From an uncultured delta proteobacterium (GTDB lineage: Bacteria; Myxococcota_A; UBA9160; JAFDET01): a stretch of DNA of 64,000 bases. Shown here piece by piece: positions 48,953 through 59,781 of this stretch (its first letter is position 1; each line of letters begins with the position of its first letter). The DNA is taken from assembly GCA_947259215.1 (NCBI GenBank), contig CAMYLJ010000015.1:1-64000 (forward strand). The letters are read 5' to 3'. The notes beneath the pieces were generated by a model. The model did not search any database and was not told the origin of the DNA. It saw only the letters and a program-made list of their open reading frames with translations. The position numbers and the translations under genes are program-made.

Positions 48953-50698
48953 TCAGATCTGGGCGACGACGCCCTCTTCCTCGGTCACGCGCAGCAGCTC
49001 TGCGATGGAGGTCACGCCCTGCACCACCTTGCGGGCGCCATCGGCCCGCAGGGTGTGCATGCCGAGCTCCACGGCCTTGCGCTTGACGGTCTTGGCGTCG
49101 GTGGTCTGGGTGGCGAGATGCCGGATCTCGTCGTCGATCATCATCAACTCGAAGATCCCGAGACGCCCCCGGTAGCCCGTGTGGTTGCAGCGCGCGCAGC
49201 CTCGGGGCTCGTAGACCCGGACGGGGCGCCCGTCGCGGCTGCGCACGCCGATCTCCGCCAGCTCCTCGGGCGTGGGCTCCACCGCCTCCTTGCACTCGTC
49301 GCACAGGACGCGGATCAGCCGCTGGGCCAGCACGGCCGCCAGCGACGAGCCCACCAGGAACGGCTCGACACCCATGTCGACGAGCCGGGTGATGGCGCTC
49401 GGGGCGTCGTTGGTGTGCAGGGTGGAGAAGACCAGGTGGCCCGTGAGGGACGCCTGCACGGCGATCTCGGCGGTCTCGAGGTCGCGGATCTCGCCCACCA
49501 GGATCACCTGGGGGTCCTGGCGCAGCACGGAGCGCAGGCCGCCGGCGAAGGTCAAACCGATCTTGGGATTCACCTCGATCTGCCCGACTCCCTTGAGCTG
49601 GATCTCCACCGGGTCCTCGATGGTGATGATGTTCTTGTCCACCGAGTTGATGCGGGAGAGCGCCGCGTACAGGGTCGTGGTCTTGCCGCTGCCGGTAGGG
49701 CCCGTCACGAGCACGATGCCGTTGGGTCGCTGGATCAGCCGGGTCATCCCGGCCAGCTGGATTTCGTTGAGGCCGAGCCGCTCTAGGTCGAACATGTCGG
49801 TGGTGCGGGGCAGCAGGCGCATCACCACCCGCTCGCCGTGGGCGATGGGTACGGTGGACATGCGCACGTCGTAGTCGCGGCCCGCGATCTTGAGGCGGAT
49901 GCGGCCGTCCTGGGGCAGGCGCTTCTCGGCGATGTTGAGGCCGCCCATGATCTTCATGCGCGACACGACGCTGGCCTGGAGCGCCTTGGGCAGCGGGTCG
50001 ATGGGCTCGTGCAGCACGTCGTCCACCCGGAAGCGGACCCGGATCTCCGACTCGAAGGGCTCGATGTGGATGTCGCTGGCGCGCTCCTTCACGGCCTGCT
50101 GGAGCAGGGAGTTCACCAGCCGGATGATCGGCGCGTCGTCGGAGGCGTCGAGCAGGTCCTGGGGCTCTTGGCCGATCTCGCTGGCGAGGGCGGTCAGGTC
50201 CTCGGCCGCGTCCTCCACCAGGTCGGCGGCGCTCTCGGTGCCCCGGTCGTAGGCGGTGTTGATCGCCGTCACGATCGTGCGCCGGTTGGCCAGCTCCGCC
50301 TGCACCTCGACGCCTTCGAAGAGCAGGCGCAGGTCGTCGAGCGGGGCCGTGTCGAACGGGTCCGCCACCGCCACGACGACGCTCCCGTCTCCCGCGATGG
50401 CGAGCGGCAGCAGGGTGTGGGCCTTGGCGAATCCGATCGGGATCTTCTCGAGCAGCTCGCTCTCGATGGCGTCGGGCTCGATCGCGGCGCGCACCGGCAG
50501 CCCGAGCTGCTGACCCAGGGCCTCCAGCACCTCGTCCTCGTTCAGGTGGCCCAGGGACACCAGCACGTCCGAGAGCCGCTCGCCGGTCTCGGCGCGGCGC
50601 TGCAGGGCGTCCTCGAGCTGGTCTGCCGTCAGGCGGGTGCTGCCCAGCAGGATCCTCTCGAGCCCGAGGCCCCCGTGCATCTCGACGGCGTGGCTCAT
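48953..50698 (-). CDS. gspE: type II secretion ATPase E
   Basis: A 581-residue cytoplasmic ATPase. The N-terminal MshEN/T2SSE_N domain (SDVLVSLGHLNEDEVLEALG) is followed by the secretion ATPase with Walker A GPTGSGKTTTLYAALS near residue 330, Asp box GEIRDLETAEIAVQASLTGH, His box LHTNDAPSAITRLVDMGVEP, and a zinc tetracysteine module (CDEC and CARC). It powers pseudopilus extension. The ATG overlaps the gspD stop. Confidence 0.97.
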   Translation of the reverse strand: MSHAVEMHGGLGLERILLGSTRLTADQLEDALQRRAETGERLSDVLVSLGHLNEDEVLEALGQQLGLPVRAAIEPDAIESELLEKIPIGFAKAHTLLPLAIAGDGSVVVAVADPFDTAPLDDLRLLFEGVEVQAELANRRTIVTAINTAYDRGTESAADLVEDAAEDLTALASEIGQEPQDLLDASDDAPIIRLVNSLLQQAVKERASDIHIEPFESEIRVRFRVDDVLHEPIDPLPKALQASVVSRMKIMGGLNIAEKRLPQDGRIRLKIAGRDYDVRMSTVPIAHGERVVMRLLPRTTDMFDLERLGLNEIQLAGMTRLIQRPNGIVLVTGPTGSGKTTTLYAALSRINSVDKNIITIEDPVEIQLKGVGQIEVNPKIGLTFAGGLRSVLRQDPQVILVGEIRDLETAEIAVQASLTGHLVFSTLHTNDAPSAITRLVDMGVEPFLVGSSLAAVLAQRLIRVLCDECKEAVEPTPEELAEIGVRSRDGRPVRVYEPRGCARCNHTGYRGRLGIFELMMIDDEIRHLATQTTDAKTVKRKAVELGMHTLRADGARKVVQGVTSIAELLRVTEEEGVVAQI

Positions 50699-53256
50699 TC
50701 CGGGCGCTCCACCACGACGGCGGAATCCAGCTTGAAGGCCTTGCGCAGCACGTCGCTCACCCGCTCGGCGTCGTCCAGGCTCTGGTAGGGGCCCACGTGC
50801 AGCTCGTAGAGCACGCCGTCGGCGGTGGCTGCCGAAACCAGCCGGCCTTCGTAGCCGGCGTCCACCAGCTCGGTCAGCGCGGCCATCGCGGAGCCCTCGT
50901 CGTCGTAGGCGCCGATCTCGAGCCGGTAGCGGAGCCCCGCTTCGGGCTCACCCTCGGCTTCGGCGTCGCGCTGCTCGCGCCGATTCTCCTCGATCTCGAG
51001 CATGCGCTCGAGCGGGTACTGCTCTTCCAGCACGCGCATCTGGTCGCGCGCCGGGTTGCGCTTGCCCCGGAAGGCGCGCGGGATCCCCATCTCGTCCACG
51101 GCGTCGACGTCCGCCGTCCGCTTCTCGTCCTTGCGCGGATCCATCAGGCCGCCCTTCGACCGGCGTCGGAACTCCTCGCGCTTGCGGATCGACTCGTACT
51201 CCAGGTCGTCGGACTCCCGGATCACGTGGGGCGTGAGGAAGACCAGCAGGTTGACCTTCTGCAGCTCGCGGCGGGTGCTCTTGAACCCCCAGCCGAGGAT
51301 GGGGATGTCGCCGAGCCACGGCACCTTGTTCACGGTGTCGCGGTACTCGTCCCCGATCAGGCCGCCGATCACGACGGTCTGCCGGTCGAAGACGACGACG
51401 GTGTTCTCGACCTTGCGGCTCGAGAGGGAGACGCCCACCTCCTGCGGGTCGCCCGTGATGGCCGAGGAGGCCGGGTCGATGGCGGTGATCTCCTGGAAGA
51501 TGTCCAGGCGCAGGGTGTCGCCCTCGGTGATCTGGGGCGTCACGCGCAGGGTCACGCCGATGTCGCGGCGCTCGATGTTCTGGGAGGTGGCCAGCCCGAG
51601 CTCCTGGCCTTGCGCGGACTGCACGCGGCTGGTCACGATGGGGATGTTCGAGCCGATCTTGATCTCCGCCTCCTCGTTGTCGGAGGTCAGGATGTGGGGC
51701 GCGGACAGGATGTTCGAGCCGGCGACGTTGGCGGAGGCGCGGATGATTCCCGCGATCAGCGTGCCGCCCGTGATGGCGCCCGAGACGGGATCCACGGCGA
51801 GCGTGTTGCGGCTGGCGGCAGCCACCAGGTTCGAGACGGCGCTCTCCGCGAACTTGCCGACCGCGGTCGAAACGCCGCCATCGTCAGTCCCGTCCGTGCC
51901 CGCGTCCGTGCCCATGTCCGTGCCCGTGCCGTCGGTGCCTTCGCCGCTGCTCGTGCCCGTGATGTCCCCGAAGACGCTGGGGCGAGCCTGGCTGTCGGTG
52001 AGCGAGCCGATGGTGTACTGGGTGTCGCCCTTGAAGATGGTGGCCAGGCCGTTGAAGCCGAGCTCCTCGTTGTTGCCGACGGAGACCTCCATGATGAGCG
52101 CCTCCACCAGCACCTGGGGCCGCGGGATGTCGAGCTGGTCGATCACGGCGGCCAGGGTGGCGTAGGCCTCCTTGCTGCCCTGGATCACCAGCGAGTTGGT
52201 GCCCACGTCCGAGGTCAGCGTCACGCCGTCGGCCAGGGCGCTGACCGCCGAGCGCAGCGCCTGGGGAGTCTGCGCCCCCGGGCGCGGGCCGGCGGGCGCG
52301 GCGGGCTGGCCCGAGAGCAGCGCGTTCAGGGTCTGGGTCAGCTCCTCGGCGTCGGCGTGCTTCAGGTAGTAGACGTGGATGCGTCCGGTGCCGGTCACCG
52401 GCACGTCAAGACGCTGCACCAGGTCGCGGATCTCTTCCAGGCGCGGGCGCGAGGCCAGCACGATCAGCGAGTTGGTGCGATCGTCGGTGATGATCCGGGG
52501 CGGGTTGCGGCCGCCGCCCGGCTGGGTCGGAACGGCGGCGCGTCCCGTGCGGCGGCGGGCCGGCTGGGCCGCTGTGACGGTCTCGGCGCCGTAGATCTCC
52601 GCCAGCTGGGAGGCCAGGGTGGCGGCGTCGGCGTGCTCCAGGTTCAGCACCGCCAGCTCCTCGCGGTAGGTCTCCACGTCGATGGAGTCCAGGATCGAGA
52701 GGATGCGGCGGATGTTGGACGCCGAGTCGGTGAGGATGATCGTGTTGGTGGGCGCGTAGGCCACCATGTTGGCGTCCTTCGACACCAGCGGCTTCAGGGT
52801 GTTGGTGATGGCCTCGGCGTCGATGTACTTGAGCGGGATCAGGCGCGTGATGAAGCGGTCGCGGTTGCTCGGGGGCGCCTGGCTCTGGCTGGTGGGGATG
52901 CTCGACTCCTTGGCCTCGCGGATCGGCACCACCTTGAGGGCGCCGCCGGGGGAGAGCACCGTGGTGAAGCCCTTCACCTGCAGGACCGACTCGAAGACGG
53001 CGTAGGCCTGGTCCACGGTGATCTTGCTGGGCGAGACGATCGTCACGCGCCCGCGGACGCGGTCGTCGTAGATGAAGTTCTTCCCGGTCAGCTGGGCGAT
53101 GGTCTCGATCACCACCGAGAGCTCGACGTCGTTGAAGTCGAGCTGCACCAGCGCCGCGCCCTCATCCGACACATCGTCGGCGCGCACCGGGACACCGCCG
53201 GCGAGCCAGCCGCTGACTGCAATCGCCACGAGTGTGGCCCGCGCCGCGCGCCTCAC
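50695..53256 (-). CDS. gspD: type II secretion secretin D with C-terminal SPOR domain
   Basis: An 853-residue outer-membrane secretin. GTG 53256 gives a signal peptide (VRRAARATLVAIAVSGWLAG) and has GGAGGGG upstream. N0 (LDFNDVELSVVIETIAQLTG), N1-N3 (FITRLIPLKYIDAEAI, LAVLNLEHADAATLASQLAE, IHVYYLKHADAEELTQTLNA) and the secretin core with VENTVVVFDRQTVVIGGLI and LLVFLTPHVI are all visible. A Thr/Asp/Gly-rich low-complexity segment (GTDGTGTDMGTDAGTDG) lies before the gate. The last 80 residues are an additional SPOR domain (YRLEIGAYDDEGSAMAALTE ... ELHVGPYQSLDDAERVSDVL), which normally binds denuded peptidoglycan. It may replace an S-domain/pilotin in anchoring the channel. Confidence 0.93.
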   Translation of the reverse strand: MRRAARATLVAIAVSGWLAGGVPVRADDVSDEGAALVQLDFNDVELSVVIETIAQLTGKNFIYDDRVRGRVTIVSPSKITVDQAYAVFESVLQVKGFTTVLSPGGALKVVPIREAKESSIPTSQSQAPPSNRDRFITRLIPLKYIDAEAITNTLKPLVSKDANMVAYAPTNTIILTDSASNIRRILSILDSIDVETYREELAVLNLEHADAATLASQLAEIYGAETVTAAQPARRRTGRAAVPTQPGGGRNPPRIITDDRTNSLIVLASRPRLEEIRDLVQRLDVPVTGTGRIHVYYLKHADAEELTQTLNALLSGQPAAPAGPRPGAQTPQALRSAVSALADGVTLTSDVGTNSLVIQGSKEAYATLAAVIDQLDIPRPQVLVEALIMEVSVGNNEELGFNGLATIFKGDTQYTIGSLTDSQARPSVFGDITGTSSGEGTDGTGTDMGTDAGTDGTDDGGVSTAVGKFAESAVSNLVAAASRNTLAVDPVSGAITGGTLIAGIIRASANVAGSNILSAPHILTSDNEEAEIKIGSNIPIVTSRVQSAQGQELGLATSQNIERRDIGVTLRVTPQITEGDTLRLDIFQEITAIDPASSAITGDPQEVGVSLSSRKVENTVVVFDRQTVVIGGLIGDEYRDTVNKVPWLGDIPILGWGFKSTRRELQKVNLLVFLTPHVIRESDDLEYESIRKREEFRRRSKGGLMDPRKDEKRTADVDAVDEMGIPRAFRGKRNPARDQMRVLEEQYPLERMLEIEENRREQRDAEAEGEPEAGLRYRLEIGAYDDEGSAMAALTELVDAGYEGRLVSAATADGVLYELHVGPYQSLDDAERVSDVLRKAFKLDSAVVVERPE

Positions 53257-53291
53257 TGCATCCCCTCCTCGTGCACGTACTCGTGCCATGG

Positions 53292-54170
53292 CTACGGGCT
53301 GAAGCTCAGGGTCTCCTGGGACCCGTCTTCCCGGGTGACCGAGACCTCGAAGTTGTCCGCCTCCGTCAATTCCCGCAGGACCTGTGCGCTGGCCTGGGGG
53401 TTGTCGATCTGGATGCCGTTGAACTGGGTGATCACGTCGCCGTTGCGGATGCCGACCTCTTCGAACAGGCTGCCGGCCTTCACGTTGTTGAGCTGGATCC
53501 CCACCATCTGGCCCTCGTCGTACTTCGGCAGGATGCGCGCGGAGGAGAAGATCTCGGCCGGGCTGCGACCGGCGATCTCGACCGGCATCTCCGGCTCGGG
53601 GGCCGAGCGCCCCTCCTGGAGCCGGCGTACGCGGTCGCGCAGGTTCGAGACGTCGCGGCGCGGCGCTGCGCGACGCGGGGCGGGGCGGGCCGCGCCCGGG
53701 CCCTCCTCTTCGAACGCCAGCTCCTCGCGCTGGCCGCGGTTCTCCAGCACGACGCGCCGCCGCTCGATGGCCACGACGGTGGCGCGGCCGACCAGCTGGT
53801 CCTGCAGCCGGACCACCGAGGACTCGCGGTTCTGCGTGTCTTCGATCGCGGCCCACGAGAGCGCGGGCACGCCCGACGCCACCGTCGCCAGCAGCCGGAC
53901 CGGCAGCTTGGTGGTCTCGTACTCCTCCTGCAGCTCCGCGGGCGGTGCTTCCCCGAGACCCGTCGACGCCTTGAACACGTTCCTCTCCAGGATCACCTGG
54001 CGCTCCTCCCACGTGCGCTGGGCCGGCGCCGGCGCCTGCGCGCGGGGCAGTGCCCGCCCGACGCCGGGTGCGAGCACCTCGGCCAGGACCTCGTTCACGA
54101 TCGCGGCGGCCAGATAGCAGCACAGCACGAACAGCGTGCCGGTCGCGATCCAGATGGCGATGCGGTTCAT
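53292..54170 (-). CDS. gspC: type II secretion protein C
   Basis: A 292-residue inner-membrane protein that connects the platform to the secretin. An N-terminal membrane helix (IAIWIATGTLFVLCCYLAAA) is followed by the HR domain (LERNVFKASTG, LPVRLLATVASGVPALSWAA, QDQLVGRATVVAIERRRVVL) and a C-terminal PDZ domain (VGIQLNNVKAGSLFEEVGIR, NGDVITQFNGIQIDNPQASA). It is the first gene of the T2SS operon. The start ATG 54170 has a GGGAAG ribosome site and an upstream TATAAT at 54268-54273. Confidence 0.93.
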   Translation of the reverse strand: MNRIAIWIATGTLFVLCCYLAAAIVNEVLAEVLAPGVGRALPRAQAPAPAQRTWEERQVILERNVFKASTGLGEAPPAELQEEYETTKLPVRLLATVASGVPALSWAAIEDTQNRESSVVRLQDQLVGRATVVAIERRRVVLENRGQREELAFEEEGPGAARPAPRRAAPRRDVSNLRDRVRRLQEGRSAPEPEMPVEIAGRSPAEIFSSARILPKYDEGQMVGIQLNNVKAGSLFEEVGIRNGDVITQFNGIQIDNPQASAQVLRELTEADNFEVSVTREDGSQETLSFSP

Positions 54171-54267
54171 CGCTTCCCGTCGGCTCTCCTGGCCCGCCGC
54201 GGTCGGCTGGCAGGGCTGAGGCGGGCGGTCGGGGGAGCCTCCCGCAAACTACCTGAAAAACCGGGGG

Positions 54268-54273
54268 ATTATA
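54268..54273 (-). promoter_or_regulatory. TATAAT promoter of the gsp operon inside a palindrome
   Basis: A consensus TATAAT on the minus strand is flanked by CCGGGG and CCCCGG, so the -10 box sits within a nearly perfect inverted repeat (54261-54279). CTGTCC at 54291-54296 (spacer 17 bp) is a weak -35. A regulator or methyl-sensitive site could overlap it. The leader to ATG 54170 is about 90 nt. Confidence 0.5.
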
Positions 54274-54341
54274 CCCCGGGCTGCGCATCCGGACAGCGTT
54301 TGTTCCGGTCCGCGCGGCCCGATCCCCCCGCCTGCTTGGCT

Positions 54342-54845
54342 ATGCTGTCGGACACCGTCGGAGACGCAGCGGTTCCGCGCCTCCGGCCCGCCACGGGAGG
54401 CCCGCACCTGGCCGGAGCGCTGCGTTCCCACCGACCCCTCCGAGGGTGGCTGGCGGCAGTCGCCGGGGTCCTCATCGGCCTGACGGGCCTGGGGCTTGCG
54501 TGGGTTCGACACCGCCCGCTGGGCCCCCCGATCATCGAGATCACGTCCCCGGCGCCGGGGGACGTCCTGGGCAATCGCCAGCTCGAGGTCTTCCTGCTGT
54601 TTCCGGAGCCCGAGCGCACGGCTCCCGGCACCCTGCGGGTGCTCCTCAACGGGGCGGACGTGACCCGCTCCTTCGAGACCGCCAGCAACGGGGCCTACGG
54701 AAGCGTCGTCCACCTGGTGGACGGCGAAAACGTCTTGCGCGCCGAGGTGTTCGGGCGCCCCTGGTGGCCGTCCGGCCGGCTGGTGGAGCAGGCCACGGAG
54801 GTTCGCTTCCGGATCCGCCGCCCCATCGATCGCAACTGGGGCTGA
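54342..54845 (+). CDS. membrane-anchored Ig-like domain protein
   Basis: A 167-residue protein. One membrane segment near residues 35-55 (WLAAVAGVLIGLTGLGLAWV) is followed by an extracytoplasmic beta domain (PPIIEITSPAPGDVLGNRQL, GTLRVLLNGADVTRSF, GSVVHLVDGENVLRAEVFG), similar to Ig-like or bacterial carboxypeptidase-regulatory folds seen in surface proteins. ATG 54342 is the only plausible early start. It is divergent from gspC. The domain may bind proteins or sugars; no enzyme motif is present. Confidence 0.7.
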   Translation: MLSDTVGDAAVPRLRPATGGPHLAGALRSHRPLRGWLAAVAGVLIGLTGLGLAWVRHRPLGPPIIEITSPAPGDVLGNRQLEVFLLFPEPERTAPGTLRVLLNGADVTRSFETASNGAYGSVVHLVDGENVLRAEVFGRPWWPSGRLVEQATEVRFRIRRPIDRNWG

Positions 54846-54856
54846 TCCGCCCCCGG

Positions 54857-54881
54857 GGGGACTGCTTCCACGGAAGTCCCC
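54857..54881 (+). terminator. hairpin between the Ig-like gene and dnaK
   Basis: GGGGAC (54857-54862) pairs with GTCCCC (54876-54881) and TTCC (54866-54869) with GGAA (54872-54875), with a three-base bulge. It lies 11 bp after the stop codon at 54845. There is no T tract. It is not a CIRCE element. It may terminate the upstream gene. Confidence 0.4.
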
Positions 54882-54903
54882 GCAGCCCCGAAACGTCGCC
54901 GGT

Positions 54904-54909
54904 TTGACA
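54904..54909 (+). promoter_or_regulatory. TTGACA box upstream of dnaK
   Basis: A perfect TTGACA lies 73 bp before the dnaK start, within TTTGACAGGG. The matching -10 is poor (AGGCTT at 17 bp; CCCAGGCTT could be a diverged heat-shock -10). Regulation by a sigma32-type factor is possible but not demonstrated. Confidence 0.35.
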
Positions 54910-54982
54910 GGGCTCGGCGCGTGCCCAGGCTTCGCGTCGCCCGGGAGCCCGGAGCGGCTCGGCGGCACAGGAGAACTTCAGG

Positions 54983-56908
<1,926 letters not shown>

Positions 56909-56914
56909 GGGCCC

Positions 56915-57322
56915 GTGGACCGACCCACGCGCCGCGCGCTCTTCGGGGACACCCTGTCGGACGAGCTGGGTGACTCGGCCTGGCGGCCCGCCGTCGACGT
57001 CTTCGAGACCGAGAAGGCGGTGGTCGTGCAGGTGGAGCTGGCCGGCGTGGCGCGGGGCGACTTGCGCATCACCATCGACGCTGACGTGCTGCGGATCCGC
57101 GGGGTGCGCGGCCCGGGCCGCGACGGCGAGGTGCAGCGCCTGCACCAGATCGAGATCGAGCGCGGCCCCTTCGAGCGGGCCGTGCGAATCGCGATTCCCT
57201 TCGAGCGCGACGGTGTGCGCGCAAGCCTGGACGACGGCTTCCTGCGCGTGACGCTTCCGAAGCGCCTGCCGCAACACCGGCGGATCCCCGTAGAGGGGAC
57301 GCCGCCGGCGGACGACGCATGA
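56915..57322 (+). CDS. small heat-shock protein (Hsp20/alpha-crystallin)
   Basis: A 135-residue Hsp20 protein with an alpha-crystallin domain from about residue 25 to 115. Visible elements are DVFETEKAVVVQVELAGVAR, DLRITIDADVLRIRGVRG, FERAVRIAIPFERDGVRASL and the A-x-x-x-n-G-v-L-like DDGFLRVTLPKR. It holds unfolding proteins for DnaK. The start is GTG 56915 with GGGG upstream; its stop overlaps the lon ATG by 4 nt (ATGA). Confidence 0.9.
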   Translation: MDRPTRRALFGDTLSDELGDSAWRPAVDVFETEKAVVVQVELAGVARGDLRITIDADVLRIRGVRGPGRDGEVQRLHQIEIERGPFERAVRIAIPFERDGVRASLDDGFLRVTLPKRLPQHRRIPVEGTPPADDA

Positions 57323-59781
57323 GTGACGAACGAGACGAGCGCGGCCAGGAGATCCTGCCCGAGCATGCGGGAGATGATCCCGTGGAGGTCGACGTCCAGT
57401 CCGGGGTGGACGAGGAGCCGGTGCAGCTCGAGGTGCCGTCGCTGCTGCCCGTGCTGCCGCTGAAGAACACCGTCATCTTTCCCAGCTTGCTGGCGCCGCT
57501 GCTGGTGAACACCCCGCGCTCCAGGCGCCTGATCGACCACGTGCTGCTCACGCCGGAGCGCATGTTCGTCACGGCGGCGGTGAAGGGCCCGCTCGAAGGC
57601 AGCCCCGAGGCCGGCGACATCTACCACCTGGGGACGGTCGTGCGCGTGGCGCGGATGCTGAAGTTCCCGGACGGCTCCTACCGGCTGCTGATCCAGGGCA
57701 TCTCCCGGGCCCGGGTGAGCGAGTTCGTGGTGTCGCCGGAGGAGGGCCTGCCCCCGGGCGAGAAGCCCTTCCTGCGCGGTCGGGTCGCGGTGGCGCCGGA
57801 CGGCGGCGACGTGGAGTCGGTCGAGGTGACCGCCCTGGCGCGGAACGTGAACGAGCACTTCGCGGCGCTGGTGGCCGAGAGCCCGCGCCTCTCCGACGAG
57901 CTCCAGGTGCTGGCCGGGAGCCTCGAAGACCCGGCGCGCCTGGCGGACCTGGTGGCGTCGAATCTCGAGATCGACGTGGCGCACAAGCAGGCCGTCCTGG
58001 AGGAGTCCGACGTTCCCGCGCGGCTGCGACGGGTGCTGAACGAGATCGTGCGCGCGCTCGAGGTGACCCAGATCGAGGGCGAGATCCGCGACAAGGTCCA
58101 GAGCGAGATGGGCAAGACGCAGCGCGAGTACATGCTGCGCCAGCAGCTCGAGGCGATCCGCCGCGAGCTGGGGGAGAGCGAGGACGAGACAGCGGAGGCG
58201 GAGCGCCTGCGCGAGCGGATCGAGGCCGCGGGCATGTCGGAGGAGGCGCTGGCCCAGGCCACGCGCGAGCTCGACCGCCTGGCGCAGATGCCCACGGCCG
58301 CGGCCGAGCACGGCGTGATCCGCAGCTACCTCGAGTGGCTCGCCGACCTCCCCTGGACCCGGGCGTCCGAGGACCGGCTCGACGTGGACGAGGCGCGCCG
58401 GATCCTGGACGAAGACCACCACGGCCTGGAGAAGGTGAAGGACCGCATCCTCGAGTACATCGCGGTGTTGTCGCTGAAGCGCGACCTGAAGGGCCCGATC
58501 CTGTGCTTCGTGGGTCCGCCCGGGACCGGCAAGACCTCCCTCGGGCGCTCGATCGCCCGCGCCCTGGGGCGGGAGTTCGTGCGCCTGTCGCTCGGCGGCG
58601 TGCGCGACGAGGCGGAGATCCGCGGCCACCGCCGGACCTACGTGGGGGCGCTGCCCGGGCGCATCCTCCAGGGCCTGCGCCGCGGCGGCACGCGCAACCC
58701 GGTCTTCCTGCTCGACGAGGTGGACAAGGTGGGCACCGACTTCCGCGGCGATCCGTCCTCGGCGCTGCTCGAGGTGCTCGACCCGGAGCAGAACGACAGC
58801 TTCAGCGACCACTACCTGGAGGTTCCCTTCGACCTCTCCCAGGTGCTGTTCATCGCGACCGCGAACTGGATGGACACGGTCCCGCCCGCGCTGCGCGACC
58901 GCATGGAGGTGATCGAGCTCCCCGGCTACACGGAGGAGGAGAAGCTCGAGATCGCGCGCCGCTTCCTGCTCCCGCGCCAGCGCCAGCAGAACGGGCTGGG
59001 CGAGGTGGCGGTCGAGGTGTCGGACGACGCGTTGCGCACCCTGGTGAGCAGCTACACCCGCGAGGCGGGGGTGCGCAGCCTCGAGCGCGAGATCGGCGCG
59101 GTGTGCCGCAAGCTCGCGCGCCGGGTCGCCGAGGGCGACGCGAGCGCGCCGTTTCGTGTCGAGGCCAGCGACCTGCCGGAGCTGCTCGGTCCGGTGCGCT
59201 TCGAGCCGGAGCTGGCGGAGCGCGCGGGCAAGCCCGGCGTGGCGGTCGGCCTGGCCTGGACCCCGGCGGGCGGCGACATCCTGTTCGTGGAGTCCAGCGA
59301 GATGCCGGGCAAGGGCGGGCTCAAGCTCACCGGCTCGCTCGGCGACGTGATGCGGGAGTCCGCCGAGGCCGCCCGCTCCTGGCTGCACAGCCACGCCGAC
59401 GACCTCGGGATCGCCCCGGGGCGCTTCTCGGAGCGCGACCTGCACCTGCACGTCCCGGCGGGCGCGGTACCCAAGGACGGGCCGTCGGCCGGCGTGGCCA
59501 TGGTCAGCTCCCTGGCGTCGCTCATCACCGGGCGCGCGGCGCACCCCGACGTGGCCATGACGGGCGAGATCACCCTGCGCGGGAAGGTGCTGCCGGTGGG
59601 CGGCATCAAGGAGAAGGTGCTGGCCGCGCGCCGCGCCGGGATCCGGCAGGTGGTGCTGCCCGAGCGGAACCGCCGCGACGTTTCCGAGATTCCCCCGGAG
59701 CTGCTAAAAGGGCTCGAGGTGGAGTACGTGGGAACGATCGATGAGGCTCTTTCACACACCCTGGCCCCGGTCCACGCCTAG
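57319..59781 (+). CDS. lon: ATP-dependent protease Lon
   Basis: An 820-residue LonA protease. The N-terminal LON domain begins [20 protein letters not shown]. The AAA+ module has Walker [10 protein letters not shown] at about 399-406 and Walker B/sensor regions ([40 protein letters not shown]). The protease domain carries the Ser723-Lys764 dyad ([11 protein letters not shown] and [10 protein letters not shown]). It degrades misfolded and regulatory proteins. It is the third gene of the dnaK-hsp20-lon series; its 3' end overlaps the next gene by 41 bp. Confidence 0.98.
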   Translation: MSDERDERGQEILPEHAGDDPVEVDVQSGVDEEPVQLEVPSLLPVLPLKNTVIFPSLLAPLLVNTPRSRRLIDHVLLTPERMFVTAAVKGPLEGSPEAGDIYHLGTVVRVARMLKFPDGSYRLLIQGISRARVSEFVVSPEEGLPPGEKPFLRGRVAVAPDGGDVESVEVTALARNVNEHFAALVAESPRLSDELQVLAGSLEDPARLADLVASNLEIDVAHKQAVLEESDVPARLRRVLNEIVRALEVTQIEGEIRDKVQSEMGKTQREYMLRQQLEAIRRELGESEDETAEAERLRERIEAAGMSEEALAQATRELDRLAQMPTAAAEHGVIRSYLEWLADLPWTRASEDRLDVDEARRILDEDHHGLEKVKDRILEYIAVLSLKRDLKGPILCFVGPPGTGKTSLGRSIARALGREFVRLSLGGVRDEAEIRGHRRTYVGALPGRILQGLRRGGTRNPVFLLDEVDKVGTDFRGDPSSALLEVLDPEQNDSFSDHYLEVPFDLSQVLFIATANWMDTVPPALRDRMEVIELPGYTEEEKLEIARRFLLPRQRQQNGLGEVAVEVSDDALRTLVSSYTREAGVRSLEREIGAVCRKLARRVAEGDASAPFRVEASDLPELLGPVRFEPELAERAGKPGVAVGLAWTPAGGDILFVESSEMPGKGGLKLTGSLGDVMRESAEAARSWLHSHADDLGIAPGRFSERDLHLHVPAGAVPKDGPSAGVAMVSSLASLITGRAAHPDVAMTGEITLRGKVLPVGGIKEKVLAARRAGIRQVVLPERNRRDVSEIPPELLKGLEVEYVGTIDEALSHTLAPVHA

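Noticed and set aside
50797-54117. Open frame of about 1100 codons antisense to gspD and gspC
   Set aside because: Composition is that of a reverse-strand shadow (Val, Asp, His, Arg, Gly) and it spans two convincing genes.
54846-54982. CIRCE element upstream of dnaK
   Set aside because: No TTAGCACTC-N9-GAGTGCTAA motif; only a short GC hairpin and TTGACA are visible.
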